Shown: positions 46,574 through 56,771, numbered from the stretch's first letter. The stretch is DNA of 64,000 nt from Arthrospira sp. PCC 9108 (GCA_016745315.1 CP066886.1:5394501-5458500), one strand, 5' to 3'. Notes: generated from the letters alone by a model not told the origin. Made by a program: numbers and translations.

Positions 46574-49500
46574 GTGGCATTGGACCTTTTACATCGATGG
46601 TTACACTTAATTAAAAGGCGATTTAAAGACTACTGGGTAGCTTTATTCATTGGTGCGATCGCCACTCTCGCCATTCTGGTCATTTGGCAAAAACTCTACA
46701 TCCGAGAGCAACGGCATTTGGCACAACTGGTTCAGCAAGAAGCCAACAACATCCAATCTATCCTCAATCGAGAGTTATCCAGCCGTATTGTATCCTTAAA
46801 CCGTCTCGCCAAGCGTTGGGAACTCAGCAATGGCACTCCCCGAGAATTTTGGGAAGCTGATGTCAGTAACTATTTAGAGGATACTCATGGCTATCAAGTC
46901 ATCCATTGGGTAGATCCATCTTTTATCATCCGTTGGATAGTTCCTTTAGAGGGAAATGAACAAGTCCAGGATATGGATTTAAACCAAGAACATCGTCAGC
47001 GAATTAGTTTACAAGTAGCCAGAGACCTCAATCAGATTATTCTGAGTAAACATATTTCATTAGTTGAGGGAGGCGAGGGATTTCTAGTAATTATTCCCCT
47101 ATTTGTGAATGAGCGCCATGATGGGTTTATTGTGGGAGTCTTTGAATTTACAGCTTTATTTGATGGTATTTTGCCCCTATCTCCCTTATATACGACTCAA
47201 ATATATGACCGGGGGTATTTGGTTTATAGCAATGGTGATTTATCAGAATCCCCCTTTCAACAAACCTCCCTAGTCCGCGCCTATGGGTCGGATTGGACAG
47301 TCCAAGTTTCTCCTCAACCCCTTTGGATTGAACAGGGAAAATCTCCCCTGCCTACCATAGTTTTATCAGCCGGTTTAATCATAGTTTGGACTATGGCACT
47401 CACCGTCTATTTAGGTCAGTATTCTTGGCGTTATGCTCACGAAACCCGAAAAATTAACCATAAATTGCAAAAGGAAATCATCCACAGACAGCAAATAGAA
47501 GCCATCCTCCTAGACTCCCAAAGACAATATCAAACCCTCGTCGAAAATTCCCCGGATATTATTCAACGCTTTGATACCAATTTTAAACATATTTATGTAA
47601 GTCCAATTTTAAGCCAATTAACCGGAATTCCTAACTATACTTGGATTGGCAAAACTTGCCGCGATTTTCCCTTCTCAGCAGCCATGGCTAATAGTTGGGA
47701 GGCGGCGGCGAATCAGTTACTAACAACTGGTGAAAAACAGATGATTGAATTTGAAGCCGAGACAGTTAATGGTTGGCGTTATTTGGAAATGGCGATCGTC
47801 CCAGAAATTAACGAAGCCAAAAATATTACATCTATCCTTTGTATTTCCAGAGATGTCACCGCACGCAAACAAGCCGAAACTTCCCTTAAACTTAGTCAAG
47901 CCAAGTTTGAAGCCTTGGCAACTAATATGCCGGGAATGGTCTATAGTTACTGTCCGCACAACTCCGAAAAGCCTCATCATTTTAAATTTGTGAGTCATCA
48001 CTGTTTGGATATTTTTGAATTAGAACCTAATAGGATTCTAGCGGACATCAATTCTCTGATCAACTTAATCCATGAAGATGATTTGCCCTCTTTGCGTGCT
48101 TCAATGAAACAATCTTTTGAGCAATTTTTACCCTGGTATTGGCAGGGTCGTGTTATTACTAATTCGGGCAGCATCAAGTGGGTAGAATGTAATGCTCAAC
48201 CCCAGTCAACACCAGAAGGTAATATTTGGCATGGCATTGTTTTTGATATTAGTGAACGCAAAAAATATGAAGAAAATCTGCGCCGATTTCAGGGTATTGT
48301 TGCCACCACAGCGGAAGCGATCGCCTTAATTAATCGTGATTACATCTACCAAATTGTTAATAAAACATACGCCAATTTAACCAAAATATCTGAGGATTGT
48401 ATTATTAATAATACCATCGAAAATGTATTGGGTAAACAGATTTTTAATCAAACAGTTAAACCTCTTTTTGATAGATGTCTAGCAGGAGAAATAGTCCGCT
48501 ACGAAGCCTGGTTCAATTTTCCGGGAAAACCCAGGTTTATCGGAGCCACCTATTCCCCTATTTTGCAACCGGATAACACCGTCAAGGAAGTGATTGTCAC
48601 TGTCCGAGATTTAACCTCCTTAAAACAGGCAGAAATTGCCATGAAAAAGCAATCTGATAGACAGGATATCTTATCAAAAGTCACCAATAGAATCAGGCGA
48701 TCGCTCCATCTTCAGGATATCCTTAATACTACAGTTGTCGAAGTCTCCAAAGTTCTGGGAAATCACATAGTTTTAGTCTGTAAATTCCAGTTAAATTGGA
48801 GTCATAAAATCATTGCTCATTCCGAGGAACTATGTAGAGACTATCACCGACTTTTTTGTGTCATAGATCCCGTAATGACCATAAAAATTGACCAGATGAT
48901 TTGGCAAATTGCCCAATTATGTCGCAGCGGACAAATTAATGCTTCTGTGGAAATGTGGCAACAATTTCAAGGACCGACTCATTTAATCTTCCCCATTTGG
49001 TTAGAAGACGACGAACTTTGGGGACTACTTATCGCTTATTTTTCTTCAGAAGATAGCAACTATAAACCCGCAGAAATCGAGATGCTGAAACAACTAACAG
49101 AACAGTTAGCGATCGCCATTCAACAAGGCGAACTCTATCATCAGCTTCAGATAGCCCATCAGGAACTCGAGAAAGTCTACAACCTTGATGCTCTGACCGG
49201 AATTCCTAACCGCCGCCATTTTGATCACGTTTTACAGCATGAATGGTTACAACTGCAACGGGAACAACAACCCCTATCAATAATTATGTGTGACATCGAT
49301 TATTTTAAGTGTTATAATGACACTTACGGACACATTGCCGGGGATAAATGTCTGGAAAAGGTAGCTGATGCTTTAAAAAAATGTCTGAAACGACCGAGGG
49401 ATTTAGTCGCCCGTTACGGTGGTGAAGAATTTGTCATTTTATTACCCAATACACCCACAGAAGGTGCCATAGAAATTAGCCAACAAATACAGGAAGCTGT

Positions 49501-49702
49501 GTTTGAGTTAAATATGGAGCCCGGCGCAATTCCCGCTAACTTTCAACGGGTGACTATGAGTATGGGAATTGCCAGCCAAATTCCCACACCACAACAATCA
49601 CCAACTCAACTAATTTTTACGGCCGACTGCGCCCTCTACCAAGCCAAAAACAATGGCAGAAACCAATATGTTATTGGCGCAACAGAGAGCCATAGGTTCT
49701 AA
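46574..49702 (+). CDS. Diguanylate cyclase with CHASE, PAS and GAF sensors
   Basis: The 1042-aa protein starts at GTG 46574, preceded by GGGGGT. A membrane helix (about 20-42) is followed by an extracytoplasmic CHASE domain (about 60-200), a second helix (about 258-283), a coiled coil, and three PAS modules (YQTLVENSPDIIQRFD; a second with SYCPHNSEKPHHFKF; a third from FQGIVATTAEAIALI). Then come a GAF-like domain and a C-terminal GGDEF domain with GGEEF in ARYGGEEFVILLP and an RxxD inhibitory site (RPRD) five residues before it. It should make c-di-GMP and be product-inhibited. The intron lies in its leader, so splicing may affect its expression. Confidence 0.92.
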   Translation: MALDLLHRWLHLIKRRFKDYWVALFIGAIATLAILVIWQKLYIREQRHLAQLVQQEANNIQSILNRELSSRIVSLNRLAKRWELSNGTPREFWEADVSNYLEDTHGYQVIHWVDPSFIIRWIVPLEGNEQVQDMDLNQEHRQRISLQVARDLNQIILSKHISLVEGGEGFLVIIPLFVNERHDGFIVGVFEFTALFDGILPLSPLYTTQIYDRGYLVYSNGDLSESPFQQTSLVRAYGSDWTVQVSPQPLWIEQGKSPLPTIVLSAGLIIVWTMALTVYLGQYSWRYAHETRKINHKLQKEIIHRQQIEAILLDSQRQYQTLVENSPDIIQRFDTNFKHIYVSPILSQLTGIPNYTWIGKTCRDFPFSAAMANSWEAAANQLLTTGEKQMIEFEAETVNGWRYLEMAIVPEINEAKNITSILCISRDVTARKQAETSLKLSQAKFEALATNMPGMVYSYCPHNSEKPHHFKFVSHHCLDIFELEPNRILADINSLINLIHEDDLPSLRASMKQSFEQFLPWYWQGRVITNSGSIKWVECNAQPQSTPEGNIWHGIVFDISERKKYEENLRRFQGIVATTAEAIALINRDYIYQIVNKTYANLTKISEDCIINNTIENVLGKQIFNQTVKPLFDRCLAGEIVRYEAWFNFPGKPRFIGATYSPILQPDNTVKEVIVTVRDLTSLKQAEIAMKKQSDRQDILSKVTNRIRRSLHLQDILNTTVVEVSKVLGNHIVLVCKFQLNWSHKIIAHSEELCRDYHRLFCVIDPVMTIKIDQMIWQIAQLCRSGQINASVEMWQQFQGPTHLIFPIWLEDDELWGLLIAYFSSEDSNYKPAEIEMLKQLTEQLAIAIQQGELYHQLQIAHQELEKVYNLDALTGIPNRRHFDHVLQHEWLQLQREQQPLSIIMCDIDYFKCYNDTYGHIAGDKCLEKVADALKKCLKRPRDLVARYGGEEFVILLPNTPTEGAIEISQQIQEAVFELNMEPGAIPANFQRVTMSMGIASQIPTPQQSPTQLIFTADCALYQAKNNGRNQYVIGATESHRF

Positions 49703-49703
49703 A

Positions 49704-52046
49704 TTATCTGCGTCTGTATCGATGCCGAAATCCCTTGAAGTTCTGGGCTTGTTCCAAATTTTTAACTAGCTGTTGCAGTTGAGTTAAATTTGTGTTTCTG
49801 CGTCCATATCGCCAATGTACATAAGTTTGACAAACCTCTGAGATCGCCTCAGCTTCATCAATAGAACATTGATTAGCGATCGCCTCTGCATACTCTACCG
49901 GAGTTTGGGCCGGATGTTTCGGATAACCCCGTTGGGCTAACAATGCCAACAGTTTTTGATATAGTCTTTCTTCCGGCGGTAATTTAGCCAAGCGTCGCCT
50001 CTCCCGCCAATTTTTCAATCCATCCCACAGCAACCAACTTACGAACCCGAAACCAGATAAAGCGATCGCAGCCGTAAACAAGCCAACCCATCCCCTAGTA
50101 AACAGATCCATAAACCAGCGGATAACCATATCCACCGCCGCGAAAATAGTCGCTAATATCCTCTGCAAACTATTTGTTACCGGAGAAGGCAACCATCCCG
50201 CCACCCAATTCCAAAAAGCTCTCAGGGCACTAAAAGTTTGATTTTCCTCAATAGAAGGCGGAATTAAATCCATTCCCGGAATCGGATTAAAAGCAAACCA
50301 ACCATAGTCAGGAAAATAAACCTCAGTCATCGCATGGGCATCAGTATTTTTAATCACATATAACCCCGTAAATGGGTTAAACTCACCCGGATCAAAACCT
50401 GCCGTTAGTCGCGCCGGAATGCCAATCGAACGCAACATAATTGTTAATACCGTCGCAAAGTGATCTGGATAACCGCCTCTGATAATTTCTCCCTCTGGAC
50501 TATCTTCATAGCCAAACAAAAACGCCTCCACCAAATCCTCATCAGGTCTCAAAAAAGGCGGGTCTTCTTGTAGCTTATAAACCGGACTTTGTTTTAAGTA
50601 TTGAGCCAAATAAAGGGATATTTCATAGGGAGATGTTAACGCTTGTTGCTCAGGGTTGGATTGATTCCGCGCCGCCAAAATCTCCTCGGTTCTTTCCCGC
50701 ACCCTGTCCCTAATTTCATCAGGAACCTGTAAATAGTAATCACGAATAGCTTGTGTGTAGTCTGTGGAGGCTTGACCTAACTGGGTGCGGTTACGATAGG
50801 GGACTCTGGAAATCACCGTATAGGTTAATCCCTCCCGCAACATCAAAGGCGATCGCAAAGTTCCCTCTGGGTCTATGGCAATTTCCTCAGTCGGGAAATA
50901 CAATTGTTGAGCCTGTTTTAAAGCCGGGATTAAATTAGGTAATTGAATCACCGCCGTATAACTTTGGATTACCTCCCTAGTCCTAGCCTGTGTCGGTCGC
51001 TGAAACAGATTAAACAGATAGGACCACCAAGCGCGTTGGACAGTTTCTGCTTGCTCATTACGGGAAATTTCCCATCCCTGACCCGTGTACTTATCAAAGC
51101 CAATCACCCGAAAAAATCCCCGCGCTTGCGATCGTACCCTCAGCAAAACCTGCGGCCTTAAATTTCCCCTAAGATTCTGATTAATCCGAGTATTAAAACC
51201 ATAATATTGAACCTCATCTAAAATACCCGCCCCCGACTCCTGATTCTGTCCAGTTCCCGACCCTGTGCCATCTCCAGAATCTCCCGTATAACCAGGGTTA
51301 AAAATTTGTCGCCCATCAAATTCCCCTCGTGGCATTTGAATAGGGGAACTCATCGGAAAGTTCCGCAGTTGATAGCCAGGAAACCGAGGAAGCAGCGCAA
51401 AAATCACCAATCCCAAAGCCACAATAGCCAGAAAGCTAACCCCCAAAAACTTGAAATTCAAGTTAGGAGGAATCCTCAATTTTGTAGAACTAGCCTCCGA
51501 CGGTTTCAACTTCTCCAATCCCAACCGGGAACGATAATCTAAGATTAAAGTCGGCAAAGAGATCGCCAAAAACACCAAAATCACCGGCCCAAAAGTCAAA
51601 GTTTGGCTAAGAGTACCCGCCACCCCAAGTAAAATCAACCCAATGACCATGGAATAGCCTAGATCCTTGCGTCGTGGCAGATCAAAGCTATGGAGAACCT
51701 GCAAATTAATTAACAGTTGTGCCAAAACAATTCTGGTATCGATCAACTCCAGTACTAGACGACTGAAAAAAACCGCCATTGCTACCAACATTCCTATAGC
51801 AATACAAAATTTAGTGGGCACATTACGATGACGACGACGAAACCAACTCCAGGTCGCCCCCACCAAACTGACAGGGATAGCCCATAGATTTAGTGGCTCT
51901 TCGATCGCTACATCAGTGGCAATAATGCCAACCACCACTAATAACTGCACGAAAACGCGGAGCAGAAGTGAGTCTTCTGGCTCAGGTTGAGGTATTGCTT
52001 CGATCCGTCGCCATAATTGGCTCAAGATAGGGATATCGGCTGTCAT
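49704..52046 (-). CDS. Transglutaminase-like membrane protein (TgpA-like) lacking the usual Cys
   Basis: The 780-aa protein has six or more N-terminal helices (about 20-220, DUF3488-like) and a large periplasmic region. The transglutaminase core (about 480-600) reads RGGYPDHFATVLTIMLRSIG, IPARLTAGFDPG, then DAHAMTEVYFPDYGWFAFNP. A further helix pair (about 640-690) and a C-terminal cytoplasmic DUF4129-like tail follow. In active relatives the first block has Cys at the Pro position (GYCEHFA-like), so the catalytic Cys is absent; His and Asp remain. It may therefore bind peptides rather than catalyse. It ends one base from the convergent GGDEF gene. Confidence 0.87.
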   Translation of the reverse strand: MTADIPILSQLWRRIEAIPQPEPEDSLLLRVFVQLLVVVGIIATDVAIEEPLNLWAIPVSLVGATWSWFRRRHRNVPTKFCIAIGMLVAMAVFFSRLVLELIDTRIVLAQLLINLQVLHSFDLPRRKDLGYSMVIGLILLGVAGTLSQTLTFGPVILVFLAISLPTLILDYRSRLGLEKLKPSEASSTKLRIPPNLNFKFLGVSFLAIVALGLVIFALLPRFPGYQLRNFPMSSPIQMPRGEFDGRQIFNPGYTGDSGDGTGSGTGQNQESGAGILDEVQYYGFNTRINQNLRGNLRPQVLLRVRSQARGFFRVIGFDKYTGQGWEISRNEQAETVQRAWWSYLFNLFQRPTQARTREVIQSYTAVIQLPNLIPALKQAQQLYFPTEEIAIDPEGTLRSPLMLREGLTYTVISRVPYRNRTQLGQASTDYTQAIRDYYLQVPDEIRDRVRERTEEILAARNQSNPEQQALTSPYEISLYLAQYLKQSPVYKLQEDPPFLRPDEDLVEAFLFGYEDSPEGEIIRGGYPDHFATVLTIMLRSIGIPARLTAGFDPGEFNPFTGLYVIKNTDAHAMTEVYFPDYGWFAFNPIPGMDLIPPSIEENQTFSALRAFWNWVAGWLPSPVTNSLQRILATIFAAVDMVIRWFMDLFTRGWVGLFTAAIALSGFGFVSWLLWDGLKNWRERRRLAKLPPEERLYQKLLALLAQRGYPKHPAQTPVEYAEAIANQCSIDEAEAISEVCQTYVHWRYGRRNTNLTQLQQLVKNLEQAQNFKGFRHRYRRR

Positions 52047-52123
52047 GGATTTGAAAATTGGGTAATCACTCTCAGATTACTGTAACCCATATTTCTAAAA
52101 AAATCAGCTTCACCTATCAATAT

Positions 52124-53119
52124 TTAACTAATCATCCGAGGGTAAATCGCAAAACAGAGGGGACTTTGTTCGCAGTCATAAAACAATACATTCAGGCGAT
52201 AGATATGATTAGGCTCTGGATCTACCAGTTCCATGGTCATATATCCCTCTGAGGTACGTCTAGCCGTGGTTTCGCCATGATTTCCCTTCAATTGCAGACA
52301 TCCACCCGCCGGTAAGTTAGCCAAAATCATTAAGCAATTACCATAATCGCGGGTCTGATATTCGGCTTGTACTGTTAAAACTCCTAAGCTAGTTTCCCAC
52401 TGCTGAAGCGCTACCGACTTATTCAAAAAACAAGTTATCGTCAGCGTATCGATAATTTCTCGCGCCGCCAGTAGCAGCAAAACCATTTGCTGTTGTTGAC
52501 TAGCGTCCTCATAGGCGGGGAGTTGTAGCTTCTTCAACTCAGGATCACGGACTTCCCCCAAAACCAGCCTACCTGCCCATTCATTAAGCAAATCAGAGGC
52601 TTGTGGGAAAAAACTTTCCACCGCTTCCACCAGTTTCGCTCCCTGTTGTCGGGTTGAATGCAAAACCTTCTGACAAGGAGTCAGAAGAGCAGCAAAAACA
52701 GTTTCTGGTAAAAAAGTAGACCATTTCAGGTTTTCCCTTTGAGCAGTCCACCAAGAAGGGTTGGGAACCATCGGATCGCTAATCACGTCTGGATAGATAG
52801 CATCAGCGCCGAGTTCAGTTTCCCAAGGGAATAGCGGTGGTTTTTGTTGGATCTCAATTCTTAACCTGTTTTTTAACAGGCTCTCAAATCTGTCTTTCAC
52901 GGTTGGTATCTCTCCCAGTTTAATTGGTTCGTCGTTGGGGTAGAAAACGTCAATCTCTTCATAGTCGGGTAGGTCGGCTTCTGACCACCCTGGTTCTTCG
53001 ACCCTAGAACTATTTGCTAATTGCTCTGCTGAGGAAGCAGTTTCAAGGGGTTGTGATTCAGACCCATCGAAAAAATGGCACTCGGAGAGTTGACGATCTG
53101 GATTTATTTCGTTATTCAT
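52124..53119 (-). CDS. patU: PatU-like protein
   Basis: The 331-aa start is ATG 53119; ATGAATAA overlaps the hetZ stop by eight bases, so the genes are translationally coupled. The N-terminal 75 residues are acidic and polar. A conserved-looking segment runs VKDRFESLLKNRLRIEIQ, KPPLFPWETEL, then CQKVLHSTRQQGAKLVEAVE. The C-terminal part is a beta-rich domain (GGCLQLKGNHGETTARRTSE and later). In heterocyst-forming species hetZ is followed by patU; assignment rests mainly on this gene order plus the PPLFPWE block. DUF1822-like architecture is an alternative. Molecular function is unknown. Confidence 0.6.
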   Translation of the reverse strand: MNNEINPDRQLSECHFFDGSESQPLETASSAEQLANSSRVEEPGWSEADLPDYEEIDVFYPNDEPIKLGEIPTVKDRFESLLKNRLRIEIQQKPPLFPWETELGADAIYPDVISDPMVPNPSWWTAQRENLKWSTFLPETVFAALLTPCQKVLHSTRQQGAKLVEAVESFFPQASDLLNEWAGRLVLGEVRDPELKKLQLPAYEDASQQQQMVLLLLAAREIIDTLTITCFLNKSVALQQWETSLGVLTVQAEYQTRDYGNCLMILANLPAGGCLQLKGNHGETTARRTSEGYMTMELVDPEPNHIYRLNVLFYDCEQSPLCFAIYPRMIS

Positions 53120-54272
53120 CAGTAGATGCACTCGCTCCGGACACTGAACGATTTCTAAGCTCCCAGGCTAATTCTAAAACTTTAAACCACCGCTTTTGTG
53201 CTTGAGTCGCCTTGCAACCTAGCTTTTCGGCGATCGCATGATCAGATAGCCCCTTTTGCTTTAACCTTAGCAAATCCTTTTGATCTTGGCTAAGTTGATT
53301 CTGGAAATCATCCCACTCCTGCGGGAGTAAACCTAGATTACGATCTAAGTCCACTTCTAACCACTGATGCACCAATTCCCAACGATAACCCAACGCAAAT
53401 CTCAACAAATGATATTTAAATCGCTGTTGAAGATAATCCCGTTGGCGAGGGGTTAGCCCCAAAATTGCCTCTATCTCTCGAGTTGGCAAATCTTGCATTC
53501 GCAACGTGAAATAATCGGCGCAGTCTTTTTGATTGTGTTCCTCAAGATATTTGATTAACTCTTCTACAACCGTTTGTCGTAGAGATTCTAGTTCTGGTTC
53601 GTTCGACTCAGCCACCATCGCGGCTCGCACCTCTTGTACAGATGAGTCGTTCCAGGTTTGATCACAGTCCGGTCTGCTTCCCTCTGCGGCTTGCTCGATA
53701 TCAACAAACGCTTCTCTGGGTTGTTGTTGAGAAAATGTCTGCGATCGCAGAATGATGAGTTGTTGACTACGACCCCTGGCTAGAGGAATACGTCGTTTTC
53801 CATATCGTTCCGTAAAGGCTAGATATTCGGCTAGTTCCAGTAATGTCTGGGGACGATAATCTACCGAAACTTGGTTTTCCTTACGGAACGCATTTAGTGA
53901 TTCAACATAAAACCCCTGTAAAAAGTCCCTAATTAGTTCCAATCTCGCGTGATAACTTGATTGAGCTTGGCGCGGTGTGATATATCGATAAACAATGGCA
54001 CTCAAAGTGCTGTGGAGTTCCAACGGTGCCTGCTTTGACCTCAGTTGGTAATAGTGAAGACATTGTTGTAAGCGATGCTGTGCGAGTGTCATCGCCCAAG
54101 TCTCCACATCCCCCGAGGCTTGGATGCGCTGGCTTTCTGTGCAGATCCGAATTGCTTCTTCTGTTAAACGCCAAGCGATATCCTGACAGTTCTGCTCAGA
54201 TGCCTGGGTAGCCTGTTTTAGCTCACCGGACAACCGTTGAAAAATTCTATCGCTCTGGCAGATTTCCCCCAT
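53112..54272 (-). CDS. hetZ: HetZ-like regulator
   Basis: The 386-aa protein matches HetZ over its length by recall of family segments: IQASGDVETWAMTLAQHRLQ, ELHSTLSAIVYRYITP, TLLELAEYLAFTERYGKRRI, PREAFVDIEQAAEG and GLTPRQRDYLQQRFKYHLLRFA. The C-terminal 60 residues (LKQKGLSDHAIAEKLGCKATQ) form a helix-turn-helix that looks like a sigma-region-4/LuxR-type DNA-binding domain. HetZ controls cell patterning and heterocyst initiation in Anabaena; in species without heterocysts its role is unknown. It overlaps patU by eight bases. No signal peptide. Confidence 0.78.
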   Translation of the reverse strand: MGEICQSDRIFQRLSGELKQATQASEQNCQDIAWRLTEEAIRICTESQRIQASGDVETWAMTLAQHRLQQCLHYYQLRSKQAPLELHSTLSAIVYRYITPRQAQSSYHARLELIRDFLQGFYVESLNAFRKENQVSVDYRPQTLLELAEYLAFTERYGKRRIPLARGRSQQLIILRSQTFSQQQPREAFVDIEQAAEGSRPDCDQTWNDSSVQEVRAAMVAESNEPELESLRQTVVEELIKYLEEHNQKDCADYFTLRMQDLPTREIEAILGLTPRQRDYLQQRFKYHLLRFALGYRWELVHQWLEVDLDRNLGLLPQEWDDFQNQLSQDQKDLLRLKQKGLSDHAIAEKLGCKATQAQKRWFKVLELAWELRNRSVSGASASTDE

Positions 54273-54463
54273 GATGATAATTTAGTAACAATGACCCTAA
54301 CCTATGCTTTCCAGTAAAGCCTCTGAGTTTCCGGAGGGTTTCCCAATCGGGTCGTGTTTAGTTACGATCACAACACTGGAAATTTTCTAGTCACCTATCT
54401 GATCAATTGGGGTTTTCTCGGTTATCATGTAGCGCGAAAATCAGCACCTACTCAACTTTAACA

Positions 54464-54952
54464 ATGGATTTAGACCAACAAATTCAAGCCTTGATTGAAA
54501 ATGCCCCCCAGGATGGTTCGACTCCTGACATTATTAAGGCGATCGCTCCCGGTCTCAAATTACTGGCCGCCCAATTAGTACACCTACAGTATTTTGTTTT
54601 GACCAGTGTTGACCAAAATTGGGTATTAACTACTCTCGGTAATGTGGATAATCCGGATCTACAAAAGCAAGTTATTTATGCTTTTTCTAGTTTAGATGAT
54701 GCTTCCGTTCACTCTACTATCGATATTTCCACTTCTGTTGTCGCTGTCCCGGTTCCTGTCATCCACATTTTATTTCAGGCGATCGCTATTCCCCAACTAG
54801 ATAGTTTTATTTTCTTTGATCAACCTGGTCATCTTGATGCCGCTACCGAGGTCAAACGTCAAGATGTACAGGATACTATCCAAGTTTACCTACAACAATA
54901 TCAGTCTCTGCGTCGCTCTAAATCTCGCCCTATCCCTCCAGATATTGCTTAA
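54464..54952 (+). CDS. Conserved cyanobacterial protein of unknown function
   Basis: The start ATG 54464 (162 aa) is preferred; the frame extends back to 54407 without resemblance to coding sequence. The protein has a helical N-terminus (MDLDQQIQALIENAPQDGST) and a mixed alpha/beta centre with hydrophobic strands (LQYFVLTSVDQNWVLTTLGN, SVVAVPVPVIHILFQ). No signal peptide, membrane helix or Cys motif. No function can be assigned. It is divergent from hetZ with a 191-base spacer, so the two may share regulation. Confidence 0.7.
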   Translation: MDLDQQIQALIENAPQDGSTPDIIKAIAPGLKLLAAQLVHLQYFVLTSVDQNWVLTTLGNVDNPDLQKQVIYAFSSLDDASVHSTIDISTSVVAVPVPVIHILFQAIAIPQLDSFIFFDQPGHLDAATEVKRQDVQDTIQVYLQQYQSLRRSKSRPIPPDIA

Positions 54953-55240
54953 ATCAGTTGACTGTCCCCCCTTCTGCCTACCTTCTCCCTGCCCCTACCC
55001 TCTGCCCCTGCCCTTTAACCCCAAAACTCCGTTTCTTAATTGTTTCTTAATTGCCAAAATTCCTAGGGATTTTATATAATAAAAACGACTATTAATTAAC
55101 CCCCCCAACTTTTTCCTAAATCAGTTCCTTGCATCTGCCCTTTCCGCCTAGGGTTAAGGTGGGACGAAGGAGACAGGATCCATCACAATAACTGCTCACA
55201 CCGTCAAATTTTTCTCTGCAAAATCTGGCAGCTTTTTATT
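54953..55240. other. Intergenic region with low-complexity C-rich stretch
   Basis: The 288 bases contain a C/T-rich stretch (54962-55020) of CTGCCC-type units and a direct repeat of GTTTCTTAATT (about 55030-55052). No gene, terminator or operator recognised. Confidence 0.4.
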
Positions 55241-56680
55241 ATGAAAATTAATCGAGTCATCTATTTAGGATTTGGTGCAATTTTTCTATTAGTCGGCATC
55301 AGTAGCCTAGCGTCAGAGTGGCAACAAAGAAATCAAGATCAATCATTTAAATTGGTAGTTCATACCTACGAGATTAAGCTAAATTTACAGGATATTCAAA
55401 AAACTTTAGTGGATGCCGAAAATTCTCAAAGACTATTTATTATTACTGGAAATGCCAACTTTTTAGAACCCTATTATTCAAGCCAGAGAAAAATTCGGAG
55501 TGATTTAGAAAATTTATCCCAATTGCTGCAAGTTAATCCCATACAAACCCAGAGATTAACCAATATTCAAAACTTAACCAACCAAAAATTAGCGTCACTT
55601 GAACAAGGTATCAACTTAGCCGGAGCCGGAGAATCCGAACAAGTTTTAGCCTTGGTTGGGGGTGTCGGAAAACAAATTATGGATAATATTCGCCTTGAAA
55701 TTAATAGGATGATTGACGAGGAACAAAAATTATTGAGTGACCGAAATGAGGGTTATCAACTCATTAAACAATGGGCGGCAATCATTAATTGGGGTACTTT
55801 TATTTTAGTAATTACCAGTGGCTCGATAATTAGCTTTATTGTAGTTCGTGTTATCATGAGCCCTATTCAACAAGTTACACAGGTTATTGCTACCTCCTCA
55901 GCGGAAATTGCCGTGGCTACTGAACAACAACAGAGACTCGCGAGCCATCAAGCTGTTTCTATTAATCAAACCACTAATGCTATTGAACAAATTAGTGAAG
56001 GTGCTAAACAGTCAGCCGAGGATGCTGATCATGCTTTAGGCGGGGCTCAACAGGTTTTAGATATCAGTGAAAATGGCAATAAAGTAGTTCAACAAAACTT
56101 GGCAAGTATTGTCGAATTAAATAATAATGTGGCAAATATCTCAGAACAAATTGAGGTTTTGAGACAGCATACCGGGGAAATAAGCACTGTATCTAATGTA
56201 GTATCTAGTTTAGCTAATCAGACTAATATATTGGCTCTGAATGCCTCTGTTGAAGCTGTGCGTGCAGGAGAAGCAGGTCGAGGATTTGGTTTGGTGGCGG
56301 TGGAGGTTCGTAAGTTATCAGACCAAAGCCAAAAATCAGCTAGACAGATTGATAATTTAGTTAGCCTGATTCAAAATTCCCTCAAATCTACCATTGAAGC
56401 TGCAGAAAAAGGAACAGAAAACGCTAAGGTGGGTATGGAAATGACCGAAAATACTGCTCATGTATTTGTAGAAGTGGCTGATGGCATTAAAAATGTGGTC
56501 AGCAGTAATCAAAAAATTGCTCAAATTTCCCAACAACAGGCGATCGCTATTCAGCAAGTTGTCACAGCTACTAATTCTATTAATCATGCAGCAGTGGAAA
56601 CTGCTAGTGGAATTAAACAAACCCAAGTCGGTTTGGAAAACCTGAATCAGGCAGCCCAAACTCTCCAGGTTTTAGTTTGA
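55241..56680 (+). CDS. Methyl-accepting chemotaxis protein with CHASE3-like sensor
   Basis: The 479-aa receptor has a first membrane helix (about 5-24), a periplasmic four-helix sensor of the CHASE3 type (about 30-180: LQDIQKTLVDAENSQRLFII, VNPIQTQRLTNIQNLTNQKL), a second helix (about 182-203) and directly a long signalling coiled coil. A clear HAMP domain is not seen; VMSPIQQVTQVIATSS is the only possible remnant. The hairpin tip LANQTNILALNASVEAVRAG followed by EAGRGFGLVAVEVRKLSDQS is intact and binds CheA/CheW. It would feed phototaxis or pilus motility. No che genes are adjacent. Confidence 0.9.
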   Translation: MKINRVIYLGFGAIFLLVGISSLASEWQQRNQDQSFKLVVHTYEIKLNLQDIQKTLVDAENSQRLFIITGNANFLEPYYSSQRKIRSDLENLSQLLQVNPIQTQRLTNIQNLTNQKLASLEQGINLAGAGESEQVLALVGGVGKQIMDNIRLEINRMIDEEQKLLSDRNEGYQLIKQWAAIINWGTFILVITSGSIISFIVVRVIMSPIQQVTQVIATSSAEIAVATEQQQRLASHQAVSINQTTNAIEQISEGAKQSAEDADHALGGAQQVLDISENGNKVVQQNLASIVELNNNVANISEQIEVLRQHTGEISTVSNVVSSLANQTNILALNASVEAVRAGEAGRGFGLVAVEVRKLSDQSQKSARQIDNLVSLIQNSLKSTIEAAEKGTENAKVGMEMTENTAHVFVEVADGIKNVVSSNQKIAQISQQQAIAIQQVVTATNSINHAAVETASGIKQTQVGLENLNQAAQTLQVLV

Positions 56681-56771
56681 CAAAGTATCAAAAACTGGCA
56701 ATTGTCACCATGGAAATTGACACAAAATCCTTGATGGGGGAGATTTCGCCACCCCCACCGAACCTAATCAA

